A stretch of 64,000 bases of DNA from Pseudescherichia vulneris NBRC 102420 (GTDB lineage Bacteria; Pseudomonadota; Gammaproteobacteria; Enterobacterales; Enterobacteriaceae). Below the pieces are notes generated by a model. It saw nothing but the letters and a program-made list of their open reading frames with translations, was not told where the DNA came from and made no database searches. Position numbers and translations under genes: made by a program. This document shows positions 18,709-29,196 of the stretch, piece after piece. Numbering within the stretch: position 1 is the stretch's first letter; each line of letters opens with the position of its first letter. The stretch is taken from assembly GCF_000759795.1 (NCBI RefSeq), contig NZ_BBMZ01000007.1:248001-312000 (forward strand), given 5' to 3'.

Positions 18709-19296
18709 ATGAACCATGTCTGGGGACTCCTGTCCCATCCCGATCGTGAAATGAAAGTGATCAGAGGCGAAAACGAAACGATTTCGCACCACTATACCCA
18801 CCACGTTCTACTGATGGCGGCAATCCCGGTTGTCTCTGCATTTATTGGTACCACCCAGCTCGGCTGGCACTTTGGCGAAGGTGTCTTCTCACGGCTGTCG
18901 CTCTCTACCGCGCTGCTACTCGGTATTCTTTTCTACGGCCTGATGCTGGCTGGCGTGGCGGTCATGGGGCGGGTTATCTACTGGATGGCGCGCAATATCC
19001 CCCAGCGACCGTCGCTGGCCCGCTGCATGGTCTTTGCTGGCTACGTCGCCACGCCGCTGTTCTTAAGCGGCCTGGTGGCGCTCTATCCGCTGGTCTGGCT
19101 CTGTGCGCTGGTCGGCACGGTGGCGCTGTTCTATACCGGCTATCTGCTCTACGTCGGCATTCCGACCTTCCTGAACATTAATCAGGAGGAGGGGCTGAGC
19201 TTCTCCAGCTCGACGCTGGCGATTGGCGTGCTGGTGCTGGAGGTGCTGCTGGCGCTGACGGTGGTGCTGTGGGGTTACGGCTATCGCCTGTTCTGA
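18709..19296 (+). CDS. yohC: Inner-membrane protein YohC (Yip1 family)
   Basis: 195-residue protein with a short polar N-terminus and five hydrophobic helices, a Yip1-domain protein like E. coli YohC. The family role in bacteria is unknown. A GAGGGGG site precedes ATG 18709. It is divergent from yohD and upstream of pbpG, as in E. coli. Confidence 0.92.
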   Translation: MNHVWGLLSHPDREMKVIRGENETISHHYTHHVLLMAAIPVVSAFIGTTQLGWHFGEGVFSRLSLSTALLLGILFYGLMLAGVAVMGRVIYWMARNIPQRPSLARCMVFAGYVATPLFLSGLVALYPLVWLCALVGTVALFYTGYLLYVGIPTFLNINQEEGLSFSSSTLAIGVLVLEVLLALTVVLWGYGYRLF

Positions 19297-19450
19297 ACCG
19301 GACGCAAACGATGGGTTACGTTCAGCAAAGAATCTTCTCTGGCGACAACGCATGATGGCAGCTATCATGCGTTGGCCAGCTTTTGCCATTTTCTGCCTGC
19401 AAAAGCGGTGTGCGTCATCACGCGCGTGAATAATCACCAGAAGTCTCACC

Positions 19451-20401
19451 ATGCTGAAATTTCGAGTTTCCCTGTTAAGCCTTGCCCTGCTGCTGGCCGT
19501 TCCCGTCGCCCCCCAGGCGCTGGCAAAAACCGCTGCTGCCTCCACCACCGCTGCGCAACCTGAGATCGCCTCCGGCAGCGCGATGATTGTCGACCTGCAA
19601 ACCAATAAAGTGATCTACGCCAGCCATCCGGATCTGGTGCGGCCGATTGCCTCTATCACCAAGCTGATGACGGCGATGGTGGTGCTGGATGCGCACCTGC
19701 CGCTGGACGAGCGTTTGAAGGTGGATATCAGCCAGACGCCGGAGATGCGTGGCATCTACTCCCGCGTGCGTCTGAACAGTGAAATTAGCCGTAAGAATAT
19801 GCTGCTGCTGGCGCTGATGTCCTCAGAGAACCGCGCCGCCGCGAGCTTAGCCCACCACTATCCGGGCGGCTACGGTGCTTTTATTCGGGCGATGAATGCG
19901 AAGGCAAAATCCCTGGGCATGGTAAATACCCGCTTTGTGGAGCCGACCGGGCTGTCGATCCATAACGTCTCCACCGCGCGTGATTTGACGAAGCTGCTGA
20001 TTGCCAGCAAGCAGTATCCGCTGATCGGCCAGCTCAGCACCACCCGGGAGGAGATGGCAACCTTCTCCAGTCCGGCCTATACCCTGCCATTTCGCAATAC
20101 CAACCACCTGGTCTATCGCGACAACTGGAATATTCAGCTGACCAAAACCGGCTTCACCAACGCCGCCGGGCACTGCCTGGTGATGCGGACGGTGATCAAT
20201 AACAAACCGGTGGCGCTGGTGGTGATGGATGCCTTTGGCAAATATACCCACTTCGCCGACGCCAGCCGCCTGCGGACCTGGATTGAGACCGGTAAGGTGC
20301 AGCCTGTGCCAGCCTCGGCGCTGAGCTATAAGCGCCAGAAGGCAGCCCAGATGGCGATCAACGCCACCAGCAGCGCGGCGCAAACCGCGCAGAATGATTA
20401 A
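19451..20401 (+). CDS. pbpG: D-alanyl-D-alanine endopeptidase (PBP7)
   Basis: Periplasmic low-molecular-weight penicillin-binding protein of 316 residues that hydrolyses D-Ala-mesoDAP cross-links in peptidoglycan. A signal peptide of about 25 residues ends QALA. The serine-peptidase motifs are S68-x-x-K71 (SITK), SEN and KTG. It is highly similar to E. coli PbpG, with a slightly longer alanine/threonine-rich C-terminus. Confidence 0.96.
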   Translation: MLKFRVSLLSLALLLAVPVAPQALAKTAAASTTAAQPEIASGSAMIVDLQTNKVIYASHPDLVRPIASITKLMTAMVVLDAHLPLDERLKVDISQTPEMRGIYSRVRLNSEISRKNMLLLALMSSENRAAASLAHHYPGGYGAFIRAMNAKAKSLGMVNTRFVEPTGLSIHNVSTARDLTKLLIASKQYPLIGQLSTTREEMATFSSPAYTLPFRNTNHLVYRDNWNIQLTKTGFTNAAGHCLVMRTVINNKPVALVVMDAFGKYTHFADASRLRTWIETGKVQPVPASALSYKRQKAAQMAINATSSAAQTAQND

Positions 20402-20417
20402 TCAGCTAAATAAGTAA

Positions 20418-20972
20418 TTACTCAGGCAGCGTCCAGTCTCCATCGTTGAGCGGGCGCTGCATGATTAGCGTATCCCGCCAGTCTCCCTTCTTGTAGCCGA
20501 CGCTGCGCAGCTGTCCCACCACTTCAAAGCCGTGGCTTTTATGCAGGCGCAGAGAGCCTTCATTTTGATGGCCGTCGCCAATCACCGCCACCATCTGCCG
20601 CCACGGACCCTCTTCACAGCGGTCGAGCAAGGCCTGCATCAGCGTACTGCCGATCTGCCGTCCGGTCAGGGTGGACTCAATGTAGATAGAGCATTCAAGG
20701 GTATAGCGATAGGCGTGGCGCGGGCGGTAGGGTCCCGCGTAGCAGTAGCCGACGATGATGCCGCGATAGAGCGCCACCAGCCAGGGCAGACCCTCGCCGG
20801 TAATTTTCGCGATGCGCTGACGCATCTCGTCAATAGTGGGGGGCACCTCCTCAAAGGAGGCGCGGCCATGCAGAACATGCCAGGCGTAGATCGCTGAGAT
20901 AGCGTGTACGTCGTCCGGCCTGGCATCGCGGACTTCAACGTCGGTTATGGCTAAAACATCAACAGCAGACAT
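20418..20972 (-). CDS. GNAT N-acetyltransferase, phosphinothricin acetyltransferase-like
   Basis: 184-residue acetyltransferase with a GNAT fold. The Pat/Bar-MnaT-like features are ISAIYAWHVLHGRASFEEVPP at the start and the tyrosine-rich central strand YCYAGPYRPRHAYRYT, here cited in part. The acetyl-CoA loop is LTGRQIGSTLMQALLDRC and the end is GYKKGDWRDTLIMQRPL. Related enzymes acetylate methionine sulfoximine/sulfone or phosphinothricin; the natural substrate here is unknown. It follows dld by 14 bases on the same strand and may be cotranscribed. Confidence 0.85.
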   Translation of the reverse strand: MSAVDVLAITDVEVRDARPDDVHAISAIYAWHVLHGRASFEEVPPTIDEMRQRIAKITGEGLPWLVALYRGIIVGYCYAGPYRPRHAYRYTLECSIYIESTLTGRQIGSTLMQALLDRCEEGPWRQMVAVIGDGHQNEGSLRLHKSHGFEVVGQLRSVGYKKGDWRDTLIMQRPLNDGDWTLPE

Positions 20973-20986
20973 CGCGCTGTACTCCT

Positions 20987-22717
20987 TTACGACTGGGACG
21001 GGTCAGCGCCTTCGCCCCAGTACTTCCGCTTACTGGTTTTGCCAATGCCGGGATTCATGCTGTTAGTGGGATCGAGCTCGCGATAGTTGCGTTTCAGGCT
21101 CTCAGCCGCCTCATACAGATGCCCGACGTTATGTTCAGCCGGATACTGCGCGCCACGCTCGTGCAGCAGCGCCAGCATCTGCGCTTTAAGCTCATGGACA
21201 TCAACGCCTCGCTTGACGATGTAGTCCTGATGGAAAACGTGACAGAAAAAGTGGCCGTAGTAAAGCTTATGCGTCAGTTTGCTGGCAATAGCTTCCGGCA
21301 GCGTTTCAAACCACTCGGTGTCGTTGCGCCGCAGGGCGATATCCAGGGCCAGGATCTCTTCGACCTCATCGGCATGCACGGCCTGATAACGGATGGCAGC
21401 CCCCGCCGCCGCGAAGCGGTGCAGGAAGGCTTTGTTACCCTCTTCGGTGGTGCAGGCGAAGAAGCCGCCTTCGGCCTCGGTAAAATACTCCTTCAGCCAG
21501 CTCTGCGCTTCGGCGATGCCGTCCCCGGCCATTTTCAACAGCAGGTGGTGCTCATACTTGTTGCGCCAGCTTTTCATCCGCGGCGGCAGGTGGCCTGGGA
21601 AGACGCTGCCGACCCGCTGCATCAGGCGATCGGTGAAGTGAGGTTTAAACAGCGTCACCTTCTCCAGCATGGCGTCGGCGCGCCCTTTCAGGGTGAAGAG
21701 CATCGGCATCTTGTCGGTGCCAAGCTTGTCGATCATCAGGAAGGTATCTTTGCCGTAGCGCTCGGCAATATCGTAGATATCCCGATGCATATACTCAGCC
21801 GCCACCGGTAGATTATCAAAGTTGGCCAGCATATGGCGGCGGATCTCCGTCAGTACCGCCGGCTGGTTGGTGCCGATATAGAACACCTGCTGACGCTTGG
21901 CGGCGGCAAAGGTATCGAGGCGCACGGCGAAGACCGCCAGCTTGCCCGCGCAGCCGGAGGATTCAAACAGACGATCCGGATCGGCATTGTAGCGCGCAGG
22001 GGTATCGGCCTCGATATCGCGCACCCGCTCCACGTAATCGCTGTCATGGGCGTGACGGCCATCATGACGTACGTCAGCATCGTTAACGCGCTGGTCGTCG
22101 AGCTTGCTGAGGATCTGCTCTGGCGTCTCGCCGAGATCAATCCCCAGATGGTTCACCAGCCGCAGCTGGCCCTGCTCGTCAATGCGGGCAAACAGCGACA
22201 TCTCGGTGTAGGCCGGGCCGCGCTGCACCAGCGAACCGCCAGAGTTATTGCATACCCCGCCAATCACCGACGCGCCGATGCACGACGAGCCAATCACCGA
22301 GTGCGGCTCCCGGCCCAGCGGCTTCAGGGCTTTTTCCAGCGCATAAAGGGTGGTTCCAGGGTAGGCCAGCACCTGCTTGCCCTCATCAATCAGCTGGAGC
22401 CGATCGAGGCGCAGGGTGCTGATAATCACGATATCGCGATCGTAGTCGTTGCCGCTCGGCGTCGAGCCTTCGGTCAAGCCGGTATTCGCCGCCTGCATTA
22501 AAATGATCTTATCGTTACGCACGCAGAGATTGAGCACGTGCCAGAGCTGCAGCAGCGTCTCGGGGAACACCACCGCCAGCGCCTTGCCCTCGCCGGAGCG
22601 AAAGCCTTTGCGGTAGCGGGCGGTCTTGGCCGGATCGGTAAGCAGCTGCGCATGGCCTACTAGCCGGGCAAGTTCGCTGAGAAAGAGGGTGTTATTTTGT
22701 AGGGACACAGCAGACAT
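20987..22717 (-). CDS. dld: Quinone-dependent D-lactate dehydrogenase
   Basis: Peripheral membrane FAD enzyme oxidising D-lactate to pyruvate and passing electrons to quinone. It has 576 residues (571 in E. coli) with strong similarity throughout. The FAD-binding PCMH region lies at about 40-215 (AANTGLTEGSTPSGNDYDRD, VIGSSCIGASVIGG), and the C-terminal membrane-binding domain follows. An AAGGAG site sits 6 bases ahead of ATG 22717. Divergent from bglX with 185 bases between them. Confidence 0.97.
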   Translation of the reverse strand: MSAVSLQNNTLFLSELARLVGHAQLLTDPAKTARYRKGFRSGEGKALAVVFPETLLQLWHVLNLCVRNDKIILMQAANTGLTEGSTPSGNDYDRDIVIISTLRLDRLQLIDEGKQVLAYPGTTLYALEKALKPLGREPHSVIGSSCIGASVIGGVCNNSGGSLVQRGPAYTEMSLFARIDEQGQLRLVNHLGIDLGETPEQILSKLDDQRVNDADVRHDGRHAHDSDYVERVRDIEADTPARYNADPDRLFESSGCAGKLAVFAVRLDTFAAAKRQQVFYIGTNQPAVLTEIRRHMLANFDNLPVAAEYMHRDIYDIAERYGKDTFLMIDKLGTDKMPMLFTLKGRADAMLEKVTLFKPHFTDRLMQRVGSVFPGHLPPRMKSWRNKYEHHLLLKMAGDGIAEAQSWLKEYFTEAEGGFFACTTEEGNKAFLHRFAAAGAAIRYQAVHADEVEEILALDIALRRNDTEWFETLPEAIASKLTHKLYYGHFFCHVFHQDYIVKRGVDVHELKAQMLALLHERGAQYPAEHNVGHLYEAAESLKRNYRELDPTNSMNPGIGKTSKRKYWGEGADPSQS

Positions 22718-22902
22718 TTTCCACTCCTTGTGGCAAGGCCAGAATCATCTGATAAAGCATAGCGCGGGAAAATCTATCCCGGCGAACTAATTGCCAGAAA
22801 AATAAGAGAATAACCCTGCAAGGCGCGCTACGATTATGGCACACTGCATTTTTCGCACGATCAGGCCGCTGAGTCGGCTGTTAATACAAGAGAGTGAACG
22901 AC

Positions 22903-25200
22903 ATGAAATGGCTATGTTCAGTAGGTGTCGCCGTAGGGCTGGCGCTGCAACCCGCGTTGGCAGAGGATACGTCCGCTAACCATCCCCTGACGCCGCAGGC
23001 GCGGGATGCATACGTCACGGATTTGCTCAAAAAGATGACGGTCGACGAAAAAATTGGCCAGCTACGTCTGATCAGCGTCGGACCGGATAACCCGAAAGAG
23101 GCGATCCGCGACATGATCAAAGCCAGCCAGGTAGGGGCGATTTTCAACACCGTGACCCGCCAGGATATCCGTGCGATGCAGGACCAGGCGATGCAGCTTA
23201 GCCGCCTGAAGATCCCTCTCTTCTTCGCCTTCGACGTGGTACACGGTCAGCGTACCGTTTTCCCTATCAGCCTCGGCCTGGCCTCCTCCTTCGATCTTGA
23301 CGCAGTCAAAACCGTCGGTCGCATCTCCGCCTATGAAGCGGCGGACGACGGTCTGAACATGACCTGGGCTCCGATGGTCGACGTCACGCGCGACCCGCGC
23401 TGGGGCCGTGGCTCTGAGGGCTTCGGAGAAGATACCTACCTTACCGCGATGATGGGCAAAACCATGGTCGAAGCGATGCAGGGCAAAAGCCCGGCGGATC
23501 GCTACTCGGTGATGACCAGCGTGAAACACTTCGCCGCCTACGGTGCCGTGGAGGGCGGGAAAGAGTACAACACCGTCGACATGAGCCCGCAGCGCCTGTT
23601 TAACGACTACATGCCGCCCTATAAAGCGGCGCTGGACGCCGGCAGCGGCGGGGTGATGATTGCCCTTAACTCGCTCAACGGTACCCCGGCCTCCTCTGAC
23701 TCGTGGCTGCTGAAGGATCTCCTGCGCGGCGACTGGAAATTTAAAGGCATCACTATCTCCGATCACGGGGCGATTAAAGAGCTGATCAAGCACGGCACGG
23801 CGGCGGATCCAGAGGATGCGGTGCGCGTGGCGATCAAATCCGGCGTCGACATGAGCATGGCCGATGAGTACTACAGCAAGTACCTGCCGGACCTGATCAA
23901 GAGCGGCAAGGTCACCATGGACGAGCTGGACGACGCCACTCGCCACGTGCTGAACGTCAAATATGATATGGGGCTGTTCAACGATCCCTATAGCCACCTT
24001 GGCCCGAAAGAGAGCGATCCGCAGGATACCAACGCCGAGAGCCGTCTGCACCGTAAAGAGGCGCGGGAAGTGGCACGCGAAAGCATGGTGCTGCTGAAAA
24101 ACCGGCTGGAGACGCTGCCGCTGAAAAAATCGGCCACCGTTGCCGTGGTGGGGCCGCTGGCCGACAGCAAGCGTGACGTGATGGGCAGCTGGTCTGCCGC
24201 TGGGGTGAGTGACCAGTCCGTGACCGTGCTGACCGGGATCAAAAACGCCGTCGGCAGCGAAGGGAAGGTGATCTTTGCGAAAGGCGCAAACGTCACCAAC
24301 GACAAAGATATTATTACGTTCCTTAACCAGTACGAGCCGGCTATTCAGGTTGACGAGCGCACGCCGCAGGCAATGATTGACGAAGCGGTCAAGGCAGCGA
24401 ACGACGCTGACGTGGTGGTCGCCGTCGTGGGCGAGTCTCAGGGCATGGCGCACGAAGCCTCCAGCCGGACCGACATTACCATTCCTCAGAGCCAGCAGGA
24501 TCTGATCACCGCCCTGAAAGCCACCGGCAAGCCGCTGGTGCTGGTGCTGATGAACGGCCGCCCGCTGGCGATGGTCAAGCAGGATCAGCAGGCGGACGCC
24601 ATTCTGGAGACCTGGTTCGCCGGGACCGAGGGCGGCAACGCCGTGGCCGACGTGCTGTTTGGCGACTATAACCCATCCGGCAAGCTGCCGATCTCCTTCC
24701 CGCGTTCGGTAGGGCAGATCCCGGTCTACTACAGCCACCTGAACACCGGCCGTCCGTACAACGCCGAGCATCCGAACAAGTACACCTCGCGCTACTTTGA
24801 CGAGGCTAACGGGCCGCTCTATCCGTTTGGCTACGGCCTGAGCTACACCACCTTCAGCGTCTCTGACGTTAAGCTCTCTGCGCCGACGCTCTCGCGTGAC
24901 GGCACGGTCACCGCCAGCGTTGACGTGACCAACACCGGCAAGCGGGAAGGGGCCACGGTAATGCAGATGTACATTCAGGATGTCACCGCCTCCCAGAGCC
25001 GTCCGGTGAAGGAGCTGAAGGGCTTTGATAAGGTCAACCTTAAGCCGGGCGAGACCCAGACCGTCAGCTTCCCGATCGACATTAACGCCCTGAAGTTCTG
25101 GAATCAGAAGATGAAATACGATGCTGAGCCAGGCAAGTTTAACGTCTTTATCGGCACCGACTCCGCCCGGGTAAAACAGGCGCAGTTCGAATTGCAATAA
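22903..25200 (+). CDS. bglX: Periplasmic beta-glucosidase BglX (GH3)
   Basis: Glycoside hydrolase family 3 enzyme of 765 residues, the length of E. coli BglX. The signal peptide ends QPALA at residue 20. The catalytic nucleophile is Asp287 (TISDHGAIK), the (beta/alpha)8 domain and the second alpha/beta domain follow, and the C-terminal fibronectin III-like domain begins near residue 660. It hydrolyses beta-glucosides in the periplasm. The ATG at 22903 gives the E. coli N-terminus; an in-frame GTG at 22894 overlaps the ribosome-binding site. Confidence 0.96.
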   Translation: MKWLCSVGVAVGLALQPALAEDTSANHPLTPQARDAYVTDLLKKMTVDEKIGQLRLISVGPDNPKEAIRDMIKASQVGAIFNTVTRQDIRAMQDQAMQLSRLKIPLFFAFDVVHGQRTVFPISLGLASSFDLDAVKTVGRISAYEAADDGLNMTWAPMVDVTRDPRWGRGSEGFGEDTYLTAMMGKTMVEAMQGKSPADRYSVMTSVKHFAAYGAVEGGKEYNTVDMSPQRLFNDYMPPYKAALDAGSGGVMIALNSLNGTPASSDSWLLKDLLRGDWKFKGITISDHGAIKELIKHGTAADPEDAVRVAIKSGVDMSMADEYYSKYLPDLIKSGKVTMDELDDATRHVLNVKYDMGLFNDPYSHLGPKESDPQDTNAESRLHRKEAREVARESMVLLKNRLETLPLKKSATVAVVGPLADSKRDVMGSWSAAGVSDQSVTVLTGIKNAVGSEGKVIFAKGANVTNDKDIITFLNQYEPAIQVDERTPQAMIDEAVKAANDADVVVAVVGESQGMAHEASSRTDITIPQSQQDLITALKATGKPLVLVLMNGRPLAMVKQDQQADAILETWFAGTEGGNAVADVLFGDYNPSGKLPISFPRSVGQIPVYYSHLNTGRPYNAEHPNKYTSRYFDEANGPLYPFGYGLSYTTFSVSDVKLSAPTLSRDGTVTASVDVTNTGKREGATVMQMYIQDVTASQSRPVKELKGFDKVNLKPGETQTVSFPIDINALKFWNQKMKYDAEPGKFNVFIGTDSARVKQAQFELQ

Positions 25201-25219
25201 TCAGAATAGCAATAACCAA

Positions 25220-25247
25220 AAGGGTCAGTTTACTGGCCCTTCTTTTT
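25220..25247 (+). terminator. Rho-independent terminator after bglX
   Basis: AAGGGTCAGT and ACTGGCCCTT pair through a T-T loop, with one G-T pair, followed by CTTTTT. It separates bglX from the osmF operon. Confidence 0.87.
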
Positions 25248-25297
25248 GTGAGATGAGTAAGAGCGACCGCAATTTCAACAAGAATGAGGAAAGTGCA

Positions 25298-26215
25298 ATG
25301 GCAATGATAAAAACAACGCTGGGCTCACTGGTATTGATGGCTGCCGTGAGCCTGCCTGCGCTGGCGGCTGAGCCAATCAAAGTCGGCTCGAAAATTGATA
25401 CCGAAGGGGCGCTGCTCGGCAATATTATTCTGCAAGTGCTGGAGAGCCACGGCGTAAAAACCGTCAATAAAGTTCAGCTGGGAACCACGCCGGTAGTGCG
25501 CGGGGCGATTACCTCCGGCGAGCTGGATATCTACCCAGAGTACACCGGCAACGGGGCGTTCTTCTTTAAAGATGAGAACGATGCGGCGTGGAAAAACGCC
25601 CAGCAGGGCTACGAAAAGGTCAAAAAGCTCGATTTTGAGCAGAACAAGCTGGTGTGGCTGACCCCGGCTCCGGCCAACAACACCTGGACCATTGCCGTTC
25701 GCAAAGACCTGGCGGAGAAGAACAAGCTCACCTCGCTGACCGATCTCAGCGCCTACCTGAAGAAGGGCGGGGACGTTAAGCTGGCGGCGTCGGCAGAGTT
25801 TATCGAGCGCGCCGATGCCCTACCGGCGTTTGAAAAAGCCTACGACTTCAAGCTGGATCAGAAGCAGCTCCTCTCCCTGGCTGGGGGTGATACGGCGGTC
25901 ACCATTAAAGCGGCGGCCCAGCAGACCTCTGGCGTGAACGCGGCGATGGCCTACGGTACCGACGGCCCGGTTGCGGCCCTTGGCCTGCAAACCCTGAGCG
26001 ATCCGAAAGGCGTGCAGCCGATCTATGCCCCGACGCCGGTGGTGCGTGAGGCAGTGCTGAAGGCGTATCCGCAGCTGGAAGCGTGGCTGAAGCCGGTATT
26101 TGCCAGCCTGGATGAGAAAACGCTCCAGCAGCTTAATGCCAGCATCGCCGTTGAAGGGCTGGATGCCAAGAAAGTCGCCGCCGACTATCTGAAACAGAAA
26201 GGGCTGGTGAAGTAA
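25298..26215 (+). CDS. osmF: Periplasmic glycine-betaine-type substrate-binding protein OsmF
   Basis: Binding protein of the OsmF-YehWXY importer, 305 residues as in E. coli. It binds glycine betaine with low affinity and is controlled by RpoS in E. coli. The signal peptide ends LPALA before AEPIKVGSKIDTEGALLG. The start at ATG 25298 follows GAGGA by 8 bases and gives the E. coli length; the open frame from 25253 adds 15 polar residues ahead of the signal peptide and is rejected. First of four genes. Confidence 0.95.
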   Translation: MAMIKTTLGSLVLMAAVSLPALAAEPIKVGSKIDTEGALLGNIILQVLESHGVKTVNKVQLGTTPVVRGAITSGELDIYPEYTGNGAFFFKDENDAAWKNAQQGYEKVKKLDFEQNKLVWLTPAPANNTWTIAVRKDLAEKNKLTSLTDLSAYLKKGGDVKLAASAEFIERADALPAFEKAYDFKLDQKQLLSLAGGDTAVTIKAAAQQTSGVNAAMAYGTDGPVAALGLQTLSDPKGVQPIYAPTPVVREAVLKAYPQLEAWLKPVFASLDEKTLQQLNASIAVEGLDAKKVAADYLKQKGLVK

Positions 26216-26236
26216 CCCGCCCGACAGGACAGGAAC

Positions 26237-27391
26237 GTGTCTATACGCTGTCATAACCGCGTCTTGCTGCTGCTGGTGGCATTAGCCCTGGCGGCAGCGC
26301 TGCTGCCTTTTGTCAACTATGCGCCCAATCGGCTGGTGTCCGGCGAGAGCCGGGCGCTGTGGCAGATTTGGCCGCACTCGCCCGCGCTGTGGCTTGTCGT
26401 ACCGCTGCTCTTTCTCGCGCTCTGCTTTCTGCCCTGGCGCTGGCCGCTGGTGGCGACGCTGGCGCTGGCTGAGCTGTGCTTTATTGTGCTGGTTTGGGGG
26501 GCGGGTAAAGCCGCCACCGATCTGGCGCAGACGGGCAGCACGCTGGCGCGCACCTCCATCGGCAGCGGCCTCTGGCTATGGCTGGCCCTGGCGCTGCTTG
26601 CCTGCAGCGATGCCATCCGTCGCCTTACCGTTAATCCCCTCTGGCGCTGGCTATTGCAGGCTCAGATCTGGCTGGTGCCGCTGCTGCTCCTGCACTTAGG
26701 GGCCCTGAATCATCTCTCGCTGATGAAAGAGTACGCCAACCGCCAGGACGTGTTTAACGACGCCCTGGCCCAGCACCTGGTTCTGCTGCTGGGGACGCTG
26801 CTTCCGGCGCTGCTGCTGGGCGGCGCCCTGGGGCTGTGGTGCTACCGCCATCCGGCGCGGCAGGCGCCGGTATTTACCGTGCTCAACGTTATCCAGACCG
26901 TGCCCTCCGTGGCGCTGTTTGGTCTGCTCATCGCTCCGCTGGCCGGGCTGGTTGCGCACTTTCCCGCGCTTAGCCGCATCGGCATCGCCGGAACCGGCCT
27001 GACGCCCGCGCTGATCGCCCTGGTGCTTTACGCCCTGCTGCCGCTAGTGCGCGGGGTGGTGGCGGGCCTGAATCAGGTGCCCAGAGACGTGCTGGAGAGC
27101 GCCGCCGGAATGGGGATGAGCGCTCGCCAGCGCTTCTTCCAGGTGCGATTGCCGCTGGCCCTGCCGGTGCTGCTGCGCAGCCTGCGGGTGGTAACGGTGC
27201 AGACGGTGGGGATGGCAGTGATCGCCGCCCTGATTGGCGCGGGCGGCTTCGGCGCGCTGGTTTTCCAGGGGCTGCTCAGCAGCGCTCTGGATCTGGTGCT
27301 GCTGGGGGTGATCCCGACGATTGCCCTGGCAGTCGTCGTCGACGCACTTTTTGGCTTATGGATAGCGCTGCTGAAGGTAAAACAGCCATGA
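26237..27391 (+). CDS. yehY: ABC importer permease YehY
   Basis: Inner-membrane permease of 384 residues of the glycine betaine/osmoprotectant-type importer (E. coli 385). Three or four N-terminal helices precede the BPD_transp_1 core; the EAA loop is [21 protein letters not shown], cited in part. It starts with GTG at 26237 after ACAGGA. Its stop overlaps the yehX start by ATGA. Confidence 0.94.
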   Translation: MSIRCHNRVLLLLVALALAAALLPFVNYAPNRLVSGESRALWQIWPHSPALWLVVPLLFLALCFLPWRWPLVATLALAELCFIVLVWGAGKAATDLAQTGSTLARTSIGSGLWLWLALALLACSDAIRRLTVNPLWRWLLQAQIWLVPLLLLHLGALNHLSLMKEYANRQDVFNDALAQHLVLLLGTLLPALLLGGALGLWCYRHPARQAPVFTVLNVIQTVPSVALFGLLIAPLAGLVAHFPALSRIGIAGTGLTPALIALVLYALLPLVRGVVAGLNQVPRDVLESAAGMGMSARQRFFQVRLPLALPVLLRSLRVVTVQTVGMAVIAALIGAGGFGALVFQGLLSSALDLVLLGVIPTIALAVVVDALFGLWIALLKVKQP

Positions 27392-28335
27392 TCGAGTTCA
27401 CGCAGGTTAGCAAAATGTTTAACGGGCAGAGCGCGGTCAGCGATCTCAATCTGCACTTCAAAACCGGGGCTTTTTCGGTGCTGATCGGCACCTCAGGCTC
27501 CGGGAAGTCCACCACTCTGAAGATGATCAACCGGCTAGTGGAGCACGATGCGGGCACTATCCGCTTTGCCGGGGAGGAGATCCGCAGTCTGCCGCTGCTG
27601 GCCCTGCGGCGGCGCATGGGGTATGCCATTCAGTCTATCGGCCTCTTTCCCCACTGGACGGTAGCGCAGAACATTGCCACCGTGCCGCAGCTGCTGAAGT
27701 GGCCCCGGGCGAAAATCGATGCCCGCATTGACGAGCTGATGGCGCTGCTGGGGCTGGATCCGCAGCTACGCGGGCGCTATCCGCACCAGCTTTCAGGCGG
27801 TCAGCAGCAGCGCGTCGGCGTGGCGCGAGCGCTGGCGGCCGACCCGGAGGTGCTGCTGATGGATGAGCCTTTTGGCGCACTGGATCCGGTGACCCGCGGC
27901 GTGCTCCAGCAGGAGATGAAGCGTATCCACCGTCTGCTGGGACGCACCATTGTGCTGGTCACTCACGATATCGACGAGGCGCTGCAGCTGGCGGGCAACC
28001 TGGTGCTGATGGATGAGGGCAGGGTAGTGCAGCAGGGGACGCCGTTGGAGATGCTGACCCGTCCTGCGAATGAGTTTGTCCGCACCTTCTTTGGCCGCAG
28101 CGAGCTGGGCGTGCGGCTGCTCTCTCTGCGCAGCGTGGGTGATTACGTTCGCCCCGGCGAGCAGGTAGACGGCGAGCCGCTTGATGCGGCCATGACCCTG
28201 CGCGACGCGCTCTCCGCGTTTGTTGCCCGCCGCTGCGAAGTGCTGCCGGTGGCCAACGCTGAGGGGGTACCCTACGGCGCGATCCACTTCCAGGATCTGC
28301 TTCGCGCGGAGGCCAGCCGTGAAAGCCATTCGTGA
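27388..28335 (+). CDS. yehX: ABC importer ATPase YehX
   Basis: ATP-binding subunit of the OsmF-YehWXY importer, 315 residues (E. coli 308). Walker [10 protein letters not shown] near residue 36, signature [15 protein letters not shown], Walker [13 protein letters not shown], and a C-terminal regulatory extension with CBS-like features ([17 protein letters not shown]). Start ATG 27388 overlaps the yehY stop by four bases. Confidence 0.95.
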   Translation: MIEFTQVSKMFNGQSAVSDLNLHFKTGAFSVLIGTSGSGKSTTLKMINRLVEHDAGTIRFAGEEIRSLPLLALRRRMGYAIQSIGLFPHWTVAQNIATVPQLLKWPRAKIDARIDELMALLGLDPQLRGRYPHQLSGGQQQRVGVARALAADPEVLLMDEPFGALDPVTRGVLQQEMKRIHRLLGRTIVLVTHDIDEALQLAGNLVLMDEGRVVQQGTPLEMLTRPANEFVRTFFGRSELGVRLLSLRSVGDYVRPGEQVDGEPLDAAMTLRDALSAFVARRCEVLPVANAEGVPYGAIHFQDLLRAEASRESHS

Positions 28336-29050
28336 TCCGCTTCTCTGGCTTATTGCGCTGTTTATCGCCCTGTTGGTGGCGCTGCCCTACAGCGGCGGCC
28401 TGTTTAGTGCGCTCTTCCCGGAGCTCTCACGGCCGCTCTATCAGCAGGAGAGCTTTATCTCCCTGACGCTGGCCCACTTCTGGCTGGTGGGCGTCTCCAG
28501 CGCGATAGCCGTGGTGCTGGGCGTCGGGGCGGGCATCGCCGTGACCCGTCCGGCGGGACTGGAGTTTCGCTCGCTGGTAGAGACCATCGCTGCGGTTGGA
28601 CAGACCTTTCCGCCGGTGGCGGTGCTGGCAATCGCCGTGCCGGTGATGGGCTTTGGCAAAGAGCCAGCCATTATTGCGCTGACCCTCTACGGGGTGCTGC
28701 CGGTTTTGCAGGGGACGCTGGCGGGTTTCGCTGCGCTTCCCGGTGGCGTGGTGAGCGTAGCGGAGGGGATGGGACTGAGCGGATGGCAGCGTCTGTTCAA
28801 AGTTGAACTGCCGCTGGCCGCGCCGGTGATCCTGGCCGGGGTACGAACCTCGGTGATTATCAATATTGGCACGGCGGCGATTGCGTCAACGGTAGGGGCA
28901 AATACGCTGGGGACGCCGATTATCATCGGCCTGAGCGGGTTTAACACCGCCTACGTTCTGCAGGGGGCGCTACTGGTAGCCCTTGCGGCGATTATCGTCG
29001 ACCGCTGCTTTGAACGGCTGGCACGCCGTCTTAGCCAGCATGCAAAATAA
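28319..29050 (+). CDS. yehW: ABC importer permease YehW
   Basis: Second inner-membrane permease, 243 residues, identical in length to E. coli YehW. The GTG start at 28319 lies 5 bases after GGAGG and overlaps yehX by 17 bases. The EAA-type loop is [20 protein letters not shown]. Its last 20 bases overlap the converging yohO gene. Confidence 0.94.
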   Translation: MKAIRDPLLWLIALFIALLVALPYSGGLFSALFPELSRPLYQQESFISLTLAHFWLVGVSSAIAVVLGVGAGIAVTRPAGLEFRSLVETIAAVGQTFPPVAVLAIAVPVMGFGKEPAIIALTLYGVLPVLQGTLAGFAALPGGVVSVAEGMGLSGWQRLFKVELPLAAPVILAGVRTSVIINIGTAAIASTVGANTLGTPIIIGLSGFNTAYVLQGALLVALAAIIVDRCFERLARRLSQHAK

Positions 29051-29138
29051 CGGTGTAGCCCGCCAGCATCACGCCGCCGATGCCGCCTACGGCCATCAGA
29101 AAGAAAAGGGTAACGATAGAAATTTTGGCTGCGTTCAT
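29031..29138 (-). CDS. yohO: Small membrane protein YohO
   Basis: 35-residue protein with one glycine-rich helix ([20 protein letters not shown] at the start, GYTVILHAG at the end), matching E. coli YohO in length and place between yehW and mlrA. The start has AAGGAGCAG upstream. The 3' end overlaps yehW tail-to-tail. Role unknown. Confidence 0.9.
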   Translation of the reverse strand: MNAAKISIVTLFFLMAVGGIGGVMLAGYTVILHAG

Positions 29139-29196
29139 GATCTGCTCCTTATTTACGCGGATAAGTATAACGTGAAGCGCAGCTGTTAATAAAACA

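Noticed and set aside
23062-25197. 711-codon open frame on the minus strand opposite bglX
   Set aside because: It is a complement of the strongly supported bglX gene; high GC and codon bias leave the antisense frame open. The product is His/Arg/Gly-rich with no domain, and there is no ribosome-binding site.
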